The position numbers were made by a program, and so were the translations under genes. Below, piece by piece: positions 31,051 to 40,020 of a stretch of DNA of 57,687 nucleotides (positions are counted from its first letter, which is position 1; each line of letters starts with the position of its first letter). Source of the stretch: Fidelibacterota bacterium (GTDB lineage Bacteria > Fidelibacterota > Marinisomatia > Marinisomatales > TCS55). The notes beneath the pieces are model-generated. The model was not told the origin of the DNA. It did no database searches and saw only the letters and a list, made by a program, of their open reading frames with translations. The DNA lies in contig SCKN01000010.1 in the NCBI GenBank assembly GCA_004124385.1, positions 1-57,687 of the forward strand, written 5' to 3'.

Positions 31051-31631
31051 TGTCTGATGCAGTCCAATTGGATCAGCCAGGTGCTGGGTTACCAGCATAC
31101 GAAACTTTTTTTCTACGCTACGTATCCTTCCCTCGTTATGTGCGAACAATGACCTGGCATTCGGCAGTGGAATTATTTCATGAAGAAGGACAAAAAATTA
31201 ACGCATTGATTCATCCGCTTTCTGATTTGCAATTATTATCACCCATACTGATTGATCGCTTAAGGGGGATGGAAGACAGTTCCCGCAACTGGTCCCCCGC
31301 TATGACGATGGAGCATTTGATTATAACTGGCAAGGATTTCAAAGATGTGATCATTCACTTGAATGAAGGCAAAATTCCCGAAAGGAATGTGAATATCGCC
31401 AATTATAAACCATCGCCTGAAATCGGCCGGGAAGTCATTGGGCGATTCAAGGGATTTCAGGATGAATTTATTACCATCATGAGCGATGAACGTTATCATC
31501 GCAGTTCTGATATAAAATTAGGCCATCCTTGGTTGGGGCCATTGAATTTATTTCAGTGGCTGAGTTTGGCAGCGGGGCATCAATATTTGCACCGCACGCA
31601 GATTAAGAAGATATTGAGTAATTATAATTAA
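31050..31631 (+). CDS. DinB/YfiT-like four-helix protein
   Basis: The 193 residues show the DinB helical-bundle pattern with conserved His at three expected helix positions: MEHLIITGKDF (first His), the middle helix region and AAGHQYLHRTQIKKIL at the end. Such proteins bind Ni or Zn and some transfer bacillithiol or mycothiol. Co-transcribed with the PLP enzyme, so a thiol-related role is possible (inference). Followed by a strong terminator. Confidence 0.7.
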   Translation: MSDAVQLDQPGAGLPAYETFFLRYVSFPRYVRTMTWHSAVELFHEEGQKINALIHPLSDLQLLSPILIDRLRGMEDSSRNWSPAMTMEHLIITGKDFKDVIIHLNEGKIPERNVNIANYKPSPEIGREVIGRFKGFQDEFITIMSDERYHRSSDIKLGHPWLGPLNLFQWLSLAAGHQYLHRTQIKKILSNYN

Positions 31632-31660
31632 AAAGCCCCCTATTTCTAGGGGGCTTTTTT
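31631..31660 (+). terminator. Strong, bidirectional-looking terminator
   Basis: AAAAGCCCCCTA, loop TTTC, TAGGGGGCTTTTTT. Symmetric A and T runs would let it also serve the minus-strand gene at 31678. Confidence 0.92.
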
Positions 31661-31677
31661 GGCGTTCGTTTTTTCAG

Positions 31678-32115
31678 CTACGGAGTGAGCACATGTGAAA
31701 GTGTACTTCCAAGTGAATCCTGAACATTTGTTAAATTGCTCTCCGGTTGGACAGTAAGAGATACAGCGGCAGCTTCTTCCGCAGTATTTGTTGAATACTG
31801 GTTTCCATTCCAGGTAAAGGTCTGGCCTGGGCCGAGCACGTCTCTGGCGATGGAATATGCCTTGGCAAAGGAAATCACTTCTGGTTGTTCCGGAGTGGCA
31901 ATTTCTTCTTCAAGTACTTCATTTTCTGCAGTTAAAACTACTTCAGCCATTTCCAATTCAACAGCAAGTACTTCTTCATTTAGTGCGGGTGTTTCAACTA
32001 TGACAAATGATTCCGTCGTTGTTTTATGTTGAATGTAAATCGCAGTGAAAACCACCACTGCGAATGTTAGAGAAATAACAAATGCTCCCTTTGAGCTATT
32101 ATCGTTTTTTTTCAT
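31678..32115 (-). CDS. Membrane-anchored protein of unknown function
   Basis: The 145 residues begin with a short basic cytoplasmic start and one transmembrane helix (GAFVISLTFAVVVFTAIYI). An acidic, Glu/Val-rich spacer follows (EEVLAVELEMAEVVLTAENE), then a small C-terminal domain with FTWNGNQYSTNTAEEA. The last part resembles short peptidoglycan or surface modules that carry the FxWxGxxY sequence, but I do not recognise a family. AAAGGAAC precedes the ATG on the minus strand. Confidence 0.6.
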   Translation of the reverse strand: MKKNDNSSKGAFVISLTFAVVVFTAIYIQHKTTTESFVIVETPALNEEVLAVELEMAEVVLTAENEVLEEEIATPEQPEVISFAKAYSIARDVLGPGQTFTWNGNQYSTNTAEEAAAVSLTVQPESNLTNVQDSLGSTLSHVLTP

Positions 32116-32234
32116 GGGGTGTTCCTTTCATTGAGTTTACGCTTGTGATTAGGGACTTGTACGACATGATCCATAATTCAGTTCCAGAAAAAGTGTCATC
32201 ACAATAACAATATTTTTTCTAAAAACACTAAATT

Positions 32235-32357
32235 TGTCTTAGTGAGGAGTGAAATGACGAAGCTATCTCCTTGGAGACAATAATATCCGGGGTGTAATGA
32301 TGTCTTGGCGCTTTTATTAGTAAGGAGATTACCACACCGCCGGTTGGCGGAATGACA
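32235..32357. repeat. REP/MITE-like inverted repeat element
   Basis: The left end TGTCTTAGTGAGGAGTGAAA ... GCTATCTCCTT and right end AAGGAGATTACCACACC ... GGCGGAATGACA face each other over about 120 bases, with ATCTCCTT/AAGGAGAT as the inner arms and TGTC/GACA at the outside. It resembles the dispersed 'TGTCATTGCGAGGAG' palindromic repeats known from many genomes. A related palindrome (GCCAACCGGC) lies at 33159. The 318 bases without a gene between 32116 and 32433 are largely this element plus the terminator below. Confidence 0.6.
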
Positions 32358-32360
32358 ACG

Positions 32361-32417
32361 AAAAAAAAGGCGGCTGCGCTTTAATCACAAGCTCCCAATA
32401 AAAGGAAAGCAGCCGCC
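32361..32417 (-). terminator. Rho-independent terminator for the minus-strand membrane gene
   Basis: On the minus strand GGCGGCTGC (32417-32409) pairs with GCAGCCGCC (32377-32369) and is followed by eight T. The 9-bp GC stem has a 31-base loop. Confidence 0.8.
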
Positions 32418-32433
32418 ATGGGGGTATGTGAAT

Positions 32434-33072
32434 CTACGAAACTTTAACCAATTTTAACCGGTTGGTTATAAAATGAATTATTGCATACCAAAGCAATGCA
32501 AGAAGGATATTTACACAAACATAAATTGGCCAATCACCAAAAAGACGTTCAATATCGAGTGTAGGATATCTTAAATCCAATAAATTCTGATTGAAGACCA
32601 AATTATAAATAGATATAAATCCAGCGTACAACAGCATAACCTTTAAAGCAGTCCAAGCAGCATCTTTGTTGAGTAATCGACCTTGTTTAACGAATAAAAT
32701 CGTCAGTGCAAGGGGCGCTGTATGTTTTAAAATAAATCCCGCCCAGGACAATGGAAATGTTGCCAAAGGAGGACTGATGGGGTTGGGCCAGATCAAAAGT
32801 GTAAGCAGATCGCCTGTCCAGGCGAAATAAAAAAAGATTTCAAATAGTTTTTGGTCAAACCTAAATGAAAGGAATAAGCCAATAACGGCGGTAATGTTGC
32901 ATAACCATAAAATCAAATGTGGATTGTACTGAATATTATACCAACCTGTTGTAAGCAATGCATACATGATGCATAGTTGAATTGGCAACAGAATCCGTTT
33001 ATTATTTTGCCACACGCCAATAAAAAGTATGGCAGAAACGATAAGTGTTATAATCTGATAGAGTAGCATCAT
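32434..33072 (-). CDS. YwaF/TIGR02206-like integral membrane protein
   Basis: The 212 residues have six to seven hydrophobic helices. Motifs of the TMEM164/YwaF family are seen: a central HTAPLALTILFVKQGR segment, YAGFISIYNLVFNQNLLDLR and GDWPIYVCVNILLALLWY. The family is found from bacteria to animals; its biochemical role in bacteria is unclear. The gene is flanked on both sides by palindromic repeats. No operon partner. Confidence 0.7.
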   Translation of the reverse strand: MMLLYQIITLIVSAILFIGVWQNNKRILLPIQLCIMYALLTTGWYNIQYNPHLILWLCNITAVIGLFLSFRFDQKLFEIFFYFAWTGDLLTLLIWPNPISPPLATFPLSWAGFILKHTAPLALTILFVKQGRLLNKDAAWTALKVMLLYAGFISIYNLVFNQNLLDLRYPTLDIERLFGDWPIYVCVNILLALLWYAIIHFITNRLKLVKVS

Positions 33073-33146
33073 CGTTTATACGATTATATTTTTTTTGCTA
33101 ATTTAATTAATCATTCAAATTTTTAAGATTTCTTCAGTATTTCTTT

Positions 33147-33190
33147 ACCTCCACACTTGCCAACCGGCAGGCAGGGATTTAGGGGTGGTG
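33147..33190. repeat. Palindromic repeat upstream of the YwaF-like gene
   Basis: TGCCAACCGGCAGGCAGGG lies between CCACAC and GGTGGTG. The 10-base core GCCAACCGGC (33159-33168) is the reverse complement of 32339-32348, so the gene between lies in an inverted pair. Confidence 0.5.
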
Positions 33191-33283
33191 TAAATAAAAA
33201 GGAATATCAAACGTAAATTTGTTTAAGAATTCGGGTTTTCCGTAATTTTGATTTGAAAATATTCTACCTCATAATTGGACTAA

Positions 33284-35221
33284 TCAGAGAATATCCTTAA
33301 AACAGTCCAACGCTTCCGGGTTAGCCAACGCATCCTTATTGGTAACCTCTTCTCCATGAAGCACTTTTTTTACTGCCAGTTCTACTTTTTTCCCACTGAT
33401 AGTGTATGGTATATCTTCTACAGATTTAACTATGGATGGAACATGTCGAGGAGTACAATTTTTCCTGATAGATGATTTAATTTGGTTTACTAAAATATCA
33501 TTCAGTATTTCATCCTCATTCATTATTAGAAAAAGGGCTACCAGTTCATCTCCTTCAGATTGAACACCCACTACCAAACTATCTGCAATTTCCGGAATTT
33601 GCTCAATTACACGATATATTTCCGCAGTTCCAATCCGAACGCCACCGGGATTTAATGTAGCATCGCTGCGACCGTATATGGTTACACCTCCATGATCATT
33701 AATTTCGATATAATCTCCATGATACCAAATACCGTCATATTGATCAAAATAAGCATTGTGATATTTTTGTCCATCCGGATCATTCCAAAAATAAATGGGC
33801 ATGGAAGGGAATGCTTTTTTGCATACAAGTTCCCCTTTTTCATTTCGCCTGGATTTACCTTGGTAATCAAAGGAATCCACATCCATGGCAAGACCGCAAC
33901 ATTGTAACTCACCACGATAGACAGGTAGCGTGGGGCTGCCGCCGGCAAAACAGGAAATAATATCAGTTCCCCCAGAGACAGATGCCAGATGTACATTTTT
34001 CTTCACATTACGATAAATATAATCAAAATTTTCTTCCATTAATGGAGATCCTGTGGAAAGTATCAACCGCACACTGGATAGATCGTTGGTCGAAATAGGA
34101 TTATTCCCAGCTACTTCACTGGCTGCGATGAATTTCGCACTGGTTCCGAACACTGTAATGCCCAATTCATCTGCCATATCCCACATTGCATTAGAATCCG
34201 GATAAAACGGAGCTCCATCATATAATGTTAATGTTGCTCCAATGGCCAGGTTGCTCACCAACCAATTCCACATCATCCAGCCGCAGGTAGTAAAATAAAA
34301 AACGTTATCCTGTTCGCTGATATCACAGTGCAAGCGCAGTTCCTTAATATGCTGGAGTAGTGTTCCACCAGCTCCATGGACTATGGATTTAGGAAGTCCT
34401 GTTGTTCCCGAAGAATACATGATATACAGTGGCTGGTCAAAAGGTAATTGCTTGAACTCAATTTTTTCTGCTTCGTTAGCAGTAAAATCAGAATACAGTA
34501 TACTATTATTGATTGAACTAATATTTGGATTGATTTCACTGTAGGGTATGACCACCACTTTTTCAACGGTGGGTAAATCTTGAAGTATCCCCTGTAGTTT
34601 TTCCAATGAATCGTGTGACTTTCCATTATAAAAATATCCATTCGCTGCAAATAGGACTTTGGGTTTTATTTGACTGAAGCGGTCCAGTACACCGTTGATT
34701 CCAAAATCCGGAGAGGAAGATGACCAAATTGCGCCGATAGATGTCGTCGCCAACATGGCAATAATACTTTCGGGCATGTTGGGAATAAACCCGGCGATGC
34801 AGTCACCTTTTTGCACGCCAACATTTTTCAGAGCTTGGGCTGTTTTTGCAACAGCTAAATATAATTCACAATATGTAAGTTTTCGTGTGGGTTGACCTTC
34901 GCCTTTGAAAATAAGTGCTATTTTATCATCACGGTGCCGAAGCAGATTTTCTGCAAAATTAAGGCGAGCGCCATTAAACCATTTAGCCCCCGGCATCTTG
35001 GAAACATCGTCTACAATTTGCGTATAAGATTCAGAATGAATAATATCAAAATAGGACCAGACAGCTTCCCAAAAGTCAGGAATTTGATTTACAGACCAAC
35101 CATGAAGATCTTGATAATTTTCAAGATTTATTCCATGTCTGCCATTAATGTATTCTTTAAATTCAAACATCTGTGAACGTTCAATTTGCTCAACAGAAGG
35201 TTGATACATGATTTTTCCCAT
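33284..35221 (-). CDS. aacS: Acetoacetyl-CoA synthetase
   Basis: The 645 residues form an ANL-superfamily adenylating enzyme: A3 motif MYSSGTTGLPKSIVHG, the W-rich FTTCGWMMWNWL segment that is typical for acetoacetate/acetate-CoA ligases, YHGDYIEINDHGGVTIYGRS (A7/A8) and a C-terminal lid lysine in ISGKKVELAVKK. Length and the N-terminal region (ACS-N like) favour acetoacetyl-CoA synthetase over acetyl-CoA synthetase. It activates acetoacetate with ATP and CoA in the cytoplasm. An alternative start (residue 5, 35209) exists. Confidence 0.85.
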   Translation of the reverse strand: MGKIMYQPSVEQIERSQMFEFKEYINGRHGINLENYQDLHGWSVNQIPDFWEAVWSYFDIIHSESYTQIVDDVSKMPGAKWFNGARLNFAENLLRHRDDKIALIFKGEGQPTRKLTYCELYLAVAKTAQALKNVGVQKGDCIAGFIPNMPESIIAMLATTSIGAIWSSSSPDFGINGVLDRFSQIKPKVLFAANGYFYNGKSHDSLEKLQGILQDLPTVEKVVVIPYSEINPNISSINNSILYSDFTANEAEKIEFKQLPFDQPLYIMYSSGTTGLPKSIVHGAGGTLLQHIKELRLHCDISEQDNVFYFTTCGWMMWNWLVSNLAIGATLTLYDGAPFYPDSNAMWDMADELGITVFGTSAKFIAASEVAGNNPISTNDLSSVRLILSTGSPLMEENFDYIYRNVKKNVHLASVSGGTDIISCFAGGSPTLPVYRGELQCCGLAMDVDSFDYQGKSRRNEKGELVCKKAFPSMPIYFWNDPDGQKYHNAYFDQYDGIWYHGDYIEINDHGGVTIYGRSDATLNPGGVRIGTAEIYRVIEQIPEIADSLVVGVQSEGDELVALFLIMNEDEILNDILVNQIKSSIRKNCTPRHVPSIVKSVEDIPYTISGKKVELAVKKVLHGEEVTNKDALANPEALDCFKDIL

Positions 35222-35291
35222 TTGAAATCAGCTAATTAGTTGCAAAAATATATAAAGACTTTAACAACATTTTCAGTACTCAATTAACTAA

Positions 35292-36479
35292 ATGAAAATA
35301 GCATTTTTATCAGCCGGCGGTTTAGCTCCCTGTCTTTCGGCGTCCATTGGCGCATTGATTAGGGAATACCATGTCAAGTTACCAGACGCCGATCTTATTG
35401 GATATTTGAATGGCTATCGCGGATTGTTGCTTGGCAATTCAATCTCTTTTCCTGACAATGCCCATGAACATAGCAATACACTTATGAAATATGGCGGTAG
35501 CCCAATTGGCAATAGTCGAGTAAAATTGACCAATGTGGAAAACTGTGTAAAAAACGGCTATATAGAAGAAGGTGAAAACCCTATTGAGGTTGCGGCTGAA
35601 CAACTTAAGAAAGATGGTGTGAATATACTCCATACCATCGGTGGCGATGATACCAATACTATGGCGGCTGAATTAGTACACTATTTATCTGAAAATGATT
35701 ATGGTCTGACCGTAGTTGGCTTACCCAAGACAGTTGATAATGATGTTTTTCCCGTTGCCCGTTCTTTAGGTGCTGATACGGCAGCGGAACAGGGCTCCAT
35801 CTTTTTTGAAAATATTGCCAATGAAAACACTACAAGTACTCGACAACTTATAATACATGAAGTCATGGGGCGGCATTGTGGTTGGCTCACAGCGGCAACT
35901 GCTAAAAAATATCGTGAACGCCTTGATGGAAAATCATTTGTTGATTCCATGCTGATTTCCCGTAAACGTTGGGATGTGGACGCAGTGTATATACCGGAAG
36001 AAGATTTGAATTTTGAAGCAGAATGCGAGCGTTTAAACAAACGTATGGCTGACAAAGATGGCATAAATATTTTCTTAAGCGAAGGAGCAGGTATTGATAC
36101 CATAGTCAACGAAATGGAGACCGAAGGAGAAGAAGTTCCGAGAGATGACTTTGGGCATGTACGCTTGGACGAAATAAACCCAGGTCAATGGTTTGCAGAA
36201 AAGTTTAAAGAAAAATTAAAGGCTGATAAAGTATTAGTCCAGAAAAGCGGTTATTTTGCCCGATCAGCCGCACCCAATAAATTTGACTTGGACTTAATCA
36301 CAAAGTCTGCTGCTTTGGCATCTGACAAGGCGTTGGATGGAAAAAGCGGAGTCGCAGGTTTGGACGAAGATAATAATAATGAAATGAGCCTTATTGATTT
36401 TAACCGTATAAAAGGCGGTAAACCTTTTGATACAGAAAAAGAATGGTATCAACAATTGAAATTAGAAATTAACCAATAA
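35292..36479 (+). CDS. pfp: Pyrophosphate-type 6-phosphofructokinase
   Basis: The 395 residues of the phosphofructokinase fold carry GGDD at 117-120 and PKTVDND at 145-151, where ATP-dependent enzymes normally have Gly at the second position of the first motif and Gly before the TxDND. The Asp and Lys are the residues that exclude ATP and favour pyrophosphate, so the enzyme probably runs the reversible PPi reaction. MGRHCGWL and the EGAG segment are also present. It is followed 12 bases later by aldolase, forming a glycolysis/gluconeogenesis pair. Confidence 0.88.
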   Translation: MKIAFLSAGGLAPCLSASIGALIREYHVKLPDADLIGYLNGYRGLLLGNSISFPDNAHEHSNTLMKYGGSPIGNSRVKLTNVENCVKNGYIEEGENPIEVAAEQLKKDGVNILHTIGGDDTNTMAAELVHYLSENDYGLTVVGLPKTVDNDVFPVARSLGADTAAEQGSIFFENIANENTTSTRQLIIHEVMGRHCGWLTAATAKKYRERLDGKSFVDSMLISRKRWDVDAVYIPEEDLNFEAECERLNKRMADKDGINIFLSEGAGIDTIVNEMETEGEEVPRDDFGHVRLDEINPGQWFAEKFKEKLKADKVLVQKSGYFARSAAPNKFDLDLITKSAALASDKALDGKSGVAGLDEDNNNEMSLIDFNRIKGGKPFDTEKEWYQQLKLEINQ

Positions 36480-36491
36480 ATAGAGGATAAA

Positions 36492-37505
36492 ATGGAATTG
36501 AAATCATTACAAGATATTGGTGAAGCAATGGTAACTCCCGGAAGAGGCATTTTAGCAGCAGATGAAAGTACACCTACATGTGCCAAACGTTTCGAAAGTA
36601 TTGGCGTAGAAAGCACGGAAGAAAATAGAAATGCATACAGGGATATGCTGTTAACTGCACCAGGAATGGAAGAATATATCAGCGGTGTAATCATGTTTGA
36701 TGAAACGTTGCGACAATCAACCTTGCATGGTAATGTACCGTTTCCTGAACATTTATCTTCGAAGGGAGTGGTTCCTGGAATTAAAGTAGATATGGGAGCA
36801 AAAGTATTAGCTAATTCACCTGACGAAAAAATCACAGATGGATTAGATGGCTTACGGGAACGGTTGATAGAATATTATGACATGGGCGCTCGGTTTGCAA
36901 AATGGCGTGCTGTGATTACCATCGGTGAACATATCCCAACTCATTACTGTATTGCCACAAATGCCCACGCTTTAGCCCGTTATGCAGCATTATGCCAGGA
37001 GCAGGGCATAGTACCAATCGTTGAACCGGAGATTTTAATGGATGGTACGCATACGATTGAAGAGAGCTATGATTTGACGATTGAAACACTGCACACCGTA
37101 TTTTATGAACTGGCATCACAAGGAGTGCAATTGGATGGTATGGTTCTTAAACCCAATATGGTTTTGTCAGGATATGAGTGTGAAACACAAGCATCTGTGG
37201 AGCAAGTGGCGTCAATGACAGTTGATTGTTTTATGAATACTGTACCGGCAGCGGTACCAGGAATTGCATTTTTATCCGGTGGTCAAAGTGATGAACTTGC
37301 CACAGCACACTTGAATGCCATGAACCAAATTGATGGAAAACCATGGAATCTTACTTTTTCCTATGGTCGTGCGTTACAAGCTCCAGCCTTAAGTGCCTGG
37401 GGTGGAAGTGCTGAAAATGTTCCTGTGGCTCAAGAAGCGTTTATGAAACGGGCTAAATTCAATAGTTTGGCTTCAAAAGGTGAGTTTTCTGCAGATATGG
37501 AATAG
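36492..37505 (+). CDS. Class I fructose-bisphosphate aldolase
   Basis: The 337 residues closely follow the eukaryote-type class I aldolase: GRGILAADESTPTCAKRF (18-34), FAKWRAV with active-site Lys137 and K220 in DGMVLKPNMV forming the Schiff base. FLSGGQSDELATAHLNAMN and SYGRALQ are also present. It cleaves fructose 1,6-bisphosphate in the cytoplasm without metal. GAGGATAAA before the ATG is a good ribosome binding site. Ends with a terminator. Confidence 0.93.
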   Translation: MELKSLQDIGEAMVTPGRGILAADESTPTCAKRFESIGVESTEENRNAYRDMLLTAPGMEEYISGVIMFDETLRQSTLHGNVPFPEHLSSKGVVPGIKVDMGAKVLANSPDEKITDGLDGLRERLIEYYDMGARFAKWRAVITIGEHIPTHYCIATNAHALARYAALCQEQGIVPIVEPEILMDGTHTIEESYDLTIETLHTVFYELASQGVQLDGMVLKPNMVLSGYECETQASVEQVASMTVDCFMNTVPAAVPGIAFLSGGQSDELATAHLNAMNQIDGKPWNLTFSYGRALQAPALSAWGGSAENVPVAQEAFMKRAKFNSLASKGEFSADME

Positions 37506-37522
37506 AAAATAATCGAAATAAA

Positions 37523-37548
37523 TAAGGCCCGATTTCGGACCTTTTTTA
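37523..37548 (+). terminator. Rho-independent terminator after aldolase
   Basis: AAGGCCCG, loop ATTT, CGGACCTTTTTT; one mismatch in the stem. Confidence 0.7.
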
Positions 37549-37562
37549 TTTAGTGAAAAAAA

Positions 37563-38183
37563 TTAGAAAGAAAACTTCATTCCCACAACATTAGTGGGCT
37601 CCCACGCCTCATTTTTCAAATCTTTCTGCTGCAGGAAATAGATTACAGTTTTCACAAACGAGATACATTTAATTTCCATTCCAACGTAGAACCTGTTTCG
37701 ATTCAATTCACTTTCCTCCATATCATAAAATATTTCATCCGCTATGTAAGGAGCAAGTTTTAATGGGGTAAATTCTTTACCAAATTTTATGGATACTAAA
37801 TTGCGGTTTCTAATTACAGGATCTTTATCCTGCTTCATACGGTACTCAAAACGACTCCTGGCAGAAATACCTAACGAACCGAATTGCATTTTTGTAGAAA
37901 CAGTTCCATGGGGGCGATGTTCTTGTTTCCAGACGCCCTTCCATTCGAACACTTCCCTGAAATTAACACTTAACTTGAAATTAGATAATACTTGAAAGGA
38001 TATTCCAATATCACCGTGATAATATTTTAGTTGTTCTGCCAAATTGAAGGAGCGAAAATCACCTTCCATGGAAAGGGTATAAATATCATTCAATGGTTTG
38101 GAAATTTTAGCTGCCTGCCAAAGATCAAGCTGATCAGCAATTAATAAAAATGGAATTGAAAGACAGAGTAAAATATTTTTCAT
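37563..38183 (-). CDS. DUF2490-like outer-membrane barrel
   Basis: A signal peptide (MKNILLCLSIPFLLIA) precedes about 190 residues of alternating strands, ending in F (NVVGMKFSF), with the DUF2490 hallmarks: LWQAAKISKPLND, RSRFEYRMKQD, IADEIFYDME and NRNRFYVGMEIK. It is a small outer-membrane protein of unknown function. It is last in the minus-strand thiamine-type operon, 13 bases after the CYTH gene. Confidence 0.8.
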   Translation of the reverse strand: MKNILLCLSIPFLLIADQLDLWQAAKISKPLNDIYTLSMEGDFRSFNLAEQLKYYHGDIGISFQVLSNFKLSVNFREVFEWKGVWKQEHRPHGTVSTKMQFGSLGISARSRFEYRMKQDKDPVIRNRNLVSIKFGKEFTPLKLAPYIADEIFYDMEESELNRNRFYVGMEIKCISFVKTVIYFLQQKDLKNEAWEPTNVVGMKFSF

Positions 38184-38196
38184 AAAAATCCTGTTC

Positions 38197-38673
38197 TTAA
38201 TTTTCCCAATTCTTATAGGGATTGATTACCAGATTAGAATTAAAATATTTGGGATCATGAGACACTTCATCCCCTAACCAATCAGGTAATTTGATTAGTT
38301 GGTCTTCCTCCTTTAATTCAACTTCAGCAACTATTAAACCACTATTTTCACCCCGAAATTCGTCAATTTCCCATTTATTATCAAATTCAGAAACAATAAA
38401 TCGTATTTTTTCAATCAATGGTTTAATACAAAGATTTTCTAATAAAATTTTCGCATCATCCAAAGGAATCTCATATTCGTACTCTATGCGCGTTAAAGCT
38501 GTTTTGAGTGCTTTTATTGTCAGCCATGCTTTGTCATCTATAATACGAACACGAACGATTTTTTGTTTATTTGCACTTATATAACCTTGAATACAATGCA
38601 TGCCTGTTGCCGGTTGTGGCCAGTTATCTTTTACCAAAAATTTACGCTCAATTTCTAATTTTATTTTTTCCAT
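38197..38673 (-). CDS. CYTH-domain triphosphate-tunnel phosphatase
   Basis: The 158 residues have the family start EIERKFLV, then RVRIIDDKAWLTIKA, YEYEIPLDDA and the final VAEVELKEEDQ, the acidic and basic residues of the triphosphate tunnel metalloenzyme. CYTH proteins hydrolyse thiamine triphosphate or inorganic triphosphate, and a few make cAMP. Its place next to thiamine diphosphokinase favours thiamine triphosphatase. It overlaps the symporter gene by 13 bases. Confidence 0.85.
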   Translation of the reverse strand: MEKIKLEIERKFLVKDNWPQPATGMHCIQGYISANKQKIVRVRIIDDKAWLTIKALKTALTRIEYEYEIPLDDAKILLENLCIKPLIEKIRFIVSEFDNKWEIDEFRGENSGLIVAEVELKEEDQLIKLPDWLGDEVSHDPKYFNSNLVINPYKNWEN

Positions 38674-40013
38674 ATACCAATAAATAATGCTGAAATTATT
38701 ATGCCTGGATAAAAAGGTTCAATTTCCATGGGATAATGTCCTAAAAAGTTTCCATAGATAAACCAAAAAATAGCTGTAATGACTGGAATTATCATGGTAA
38801 GAATTATTTTACCCTCTTTTAATTTGGTATTAGTAAATGTCATCAAAAAAGGGAACAGTATTCCCGGGACTATAATAGATCCGATAATATACCACAGCCG
38901 GATAATAGATGGTATGCTGATGGCAAGAAGCACAGCTATAAATGCCATAACAACTAACCCTTTGCGGATATATTCAGTTTCATTTTCTTGTTCTTCTTTT
39001 TGCTGAATCCTCAATAGAATATCCCGGCCGAATGTGATTGCGGAGATAAGCCCATTGGAGTCAATGGTGGACATAATTGTCGAAAATATTCCCACCAGGA
39101 AAATGCCATATACAAAGGGAGGTAGGATATGTGAAGCCAATTCAGGATAGGCCATGGCAGCTTCCTGATTTGGAAATAACGCTACAGCATATAGACCTGT
39201 TGTAATAGTAAGAATATCGAAAATAAACCAAAAGCCAATAGCAATCAATATTCCTTTTTTTGCAATAGCGGGAGAACGTGCAGCTGCCGTGCGCTGGTAA
39301 AATCCGGGATCTATAAATGTCCACATGGCAATAAAAAACCAGACGAGGATATATTGGATTGAATTTCCGCCGGTGGGATCGAAATATCGATCCGGTAAAG
39401 TGGAAATGAGTGAAATGGGAGCATCACTTAAATGCCAAGCAAAGACGAATAATAAAATAAATCCGGTAAACATGAAGACAAATTGAAGTATGTCTGTTCG
39501 AACGACAGATCGGAAACCTCCATACCAAATATAAACCAAACTGAATCCGGTGGAAATTAGGATCGATGACTGTAAAGTCCAGCCAACAGTGTATTTTAAA
39601 AGTATTCCAAGGCTCAATATGTAAGGAGCAGGTGATGCGAGTATCAGAATCAGCAAAGCACTGACAATTCCGGCATTATGCCCAAAATGATGTTTAAAGT
39701 GATCCGGGATAGAACGGTGGGGAAGGTTTCTGATTCGTGGAGCAAGAAAAAATGCGAAGAGTAAACCAAAGATATAATAGGGTAAAGCAAAAATAAACCA
39801 AGTTTGGATGCCGTAATTGTACGTGTTTTCACCCACACCCAAAATTCCGCCATACCATGTTGCAACAAGTGTAGCGACAAAACCGGGAAGACTTAATTTC
39901 CGTCCGGCCAAGATAAAATCATTGTTATCTTCTTTTTTGGTTGATTTATAAAAACCAAGCCAGAGCAGAAGTAAAACGTATCCGCCAATAGCCAGCCAGT
40001 CTAAATAGTGCAC
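38661..40013 (-). CDS. Sodium:solute symporter (SSS) family transporter
   Basis: The 450 residues have about 12 to 13 transmembrane helices and the SSS pattern: YGIQTWFIFALPYYIFGLLF, HRSIPDHFKHHFG, VYIWYGGFRSVVRTDILQFV (helix with the sodium-site region) and STIMSTIDSNGLISAITFGR. It sits between thiamine diphosphokinase and a CYTH phosphatase, 7 bases after thiN, so thiamine or a precursor is the likely substrate; that is inference from context only. Confidence 0.85.
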   Translation of the reverse strand: MHYLDWLAIGGYVLLLLWLGFYKSTKKEDNNDFILAGRKLSLPGFVATLVATWYGGILGVGENTYNYGIQTWFIFALPYYIFGLLFAFFLAPRIRNLPHRSIPDHFKHHFGHNAGIVSALLILILASPAPYILSLGILLKYTVGWTLQSSILISTGFSLVYIWYGGFRSVVRTDILQFVFMFTGFILLFVFAWHLSDAPISLISTLPDRYFDPTGGNSIQYILVWFFIAMWTFIDPGFYQRTAAARSPAIAKKGILIAIGFWFIFDILTITTGLYAVALFPNQEAAMAYPELASHILPPFVYGIFLVGIFSTIMSTIDSNGLISAITFGRDILLRIQQKEEQENETEYIRKGLVVMAFIAVLLAISIPSIIRLWYIIGSIIVPGILFPFLMTFTNTKLKEGKIILTMIIPVITAIFWFIYGNFLGHYPMEIEPFYPGIIISALFIGIWKK

Positions 40014-40020
40014 AATATTC

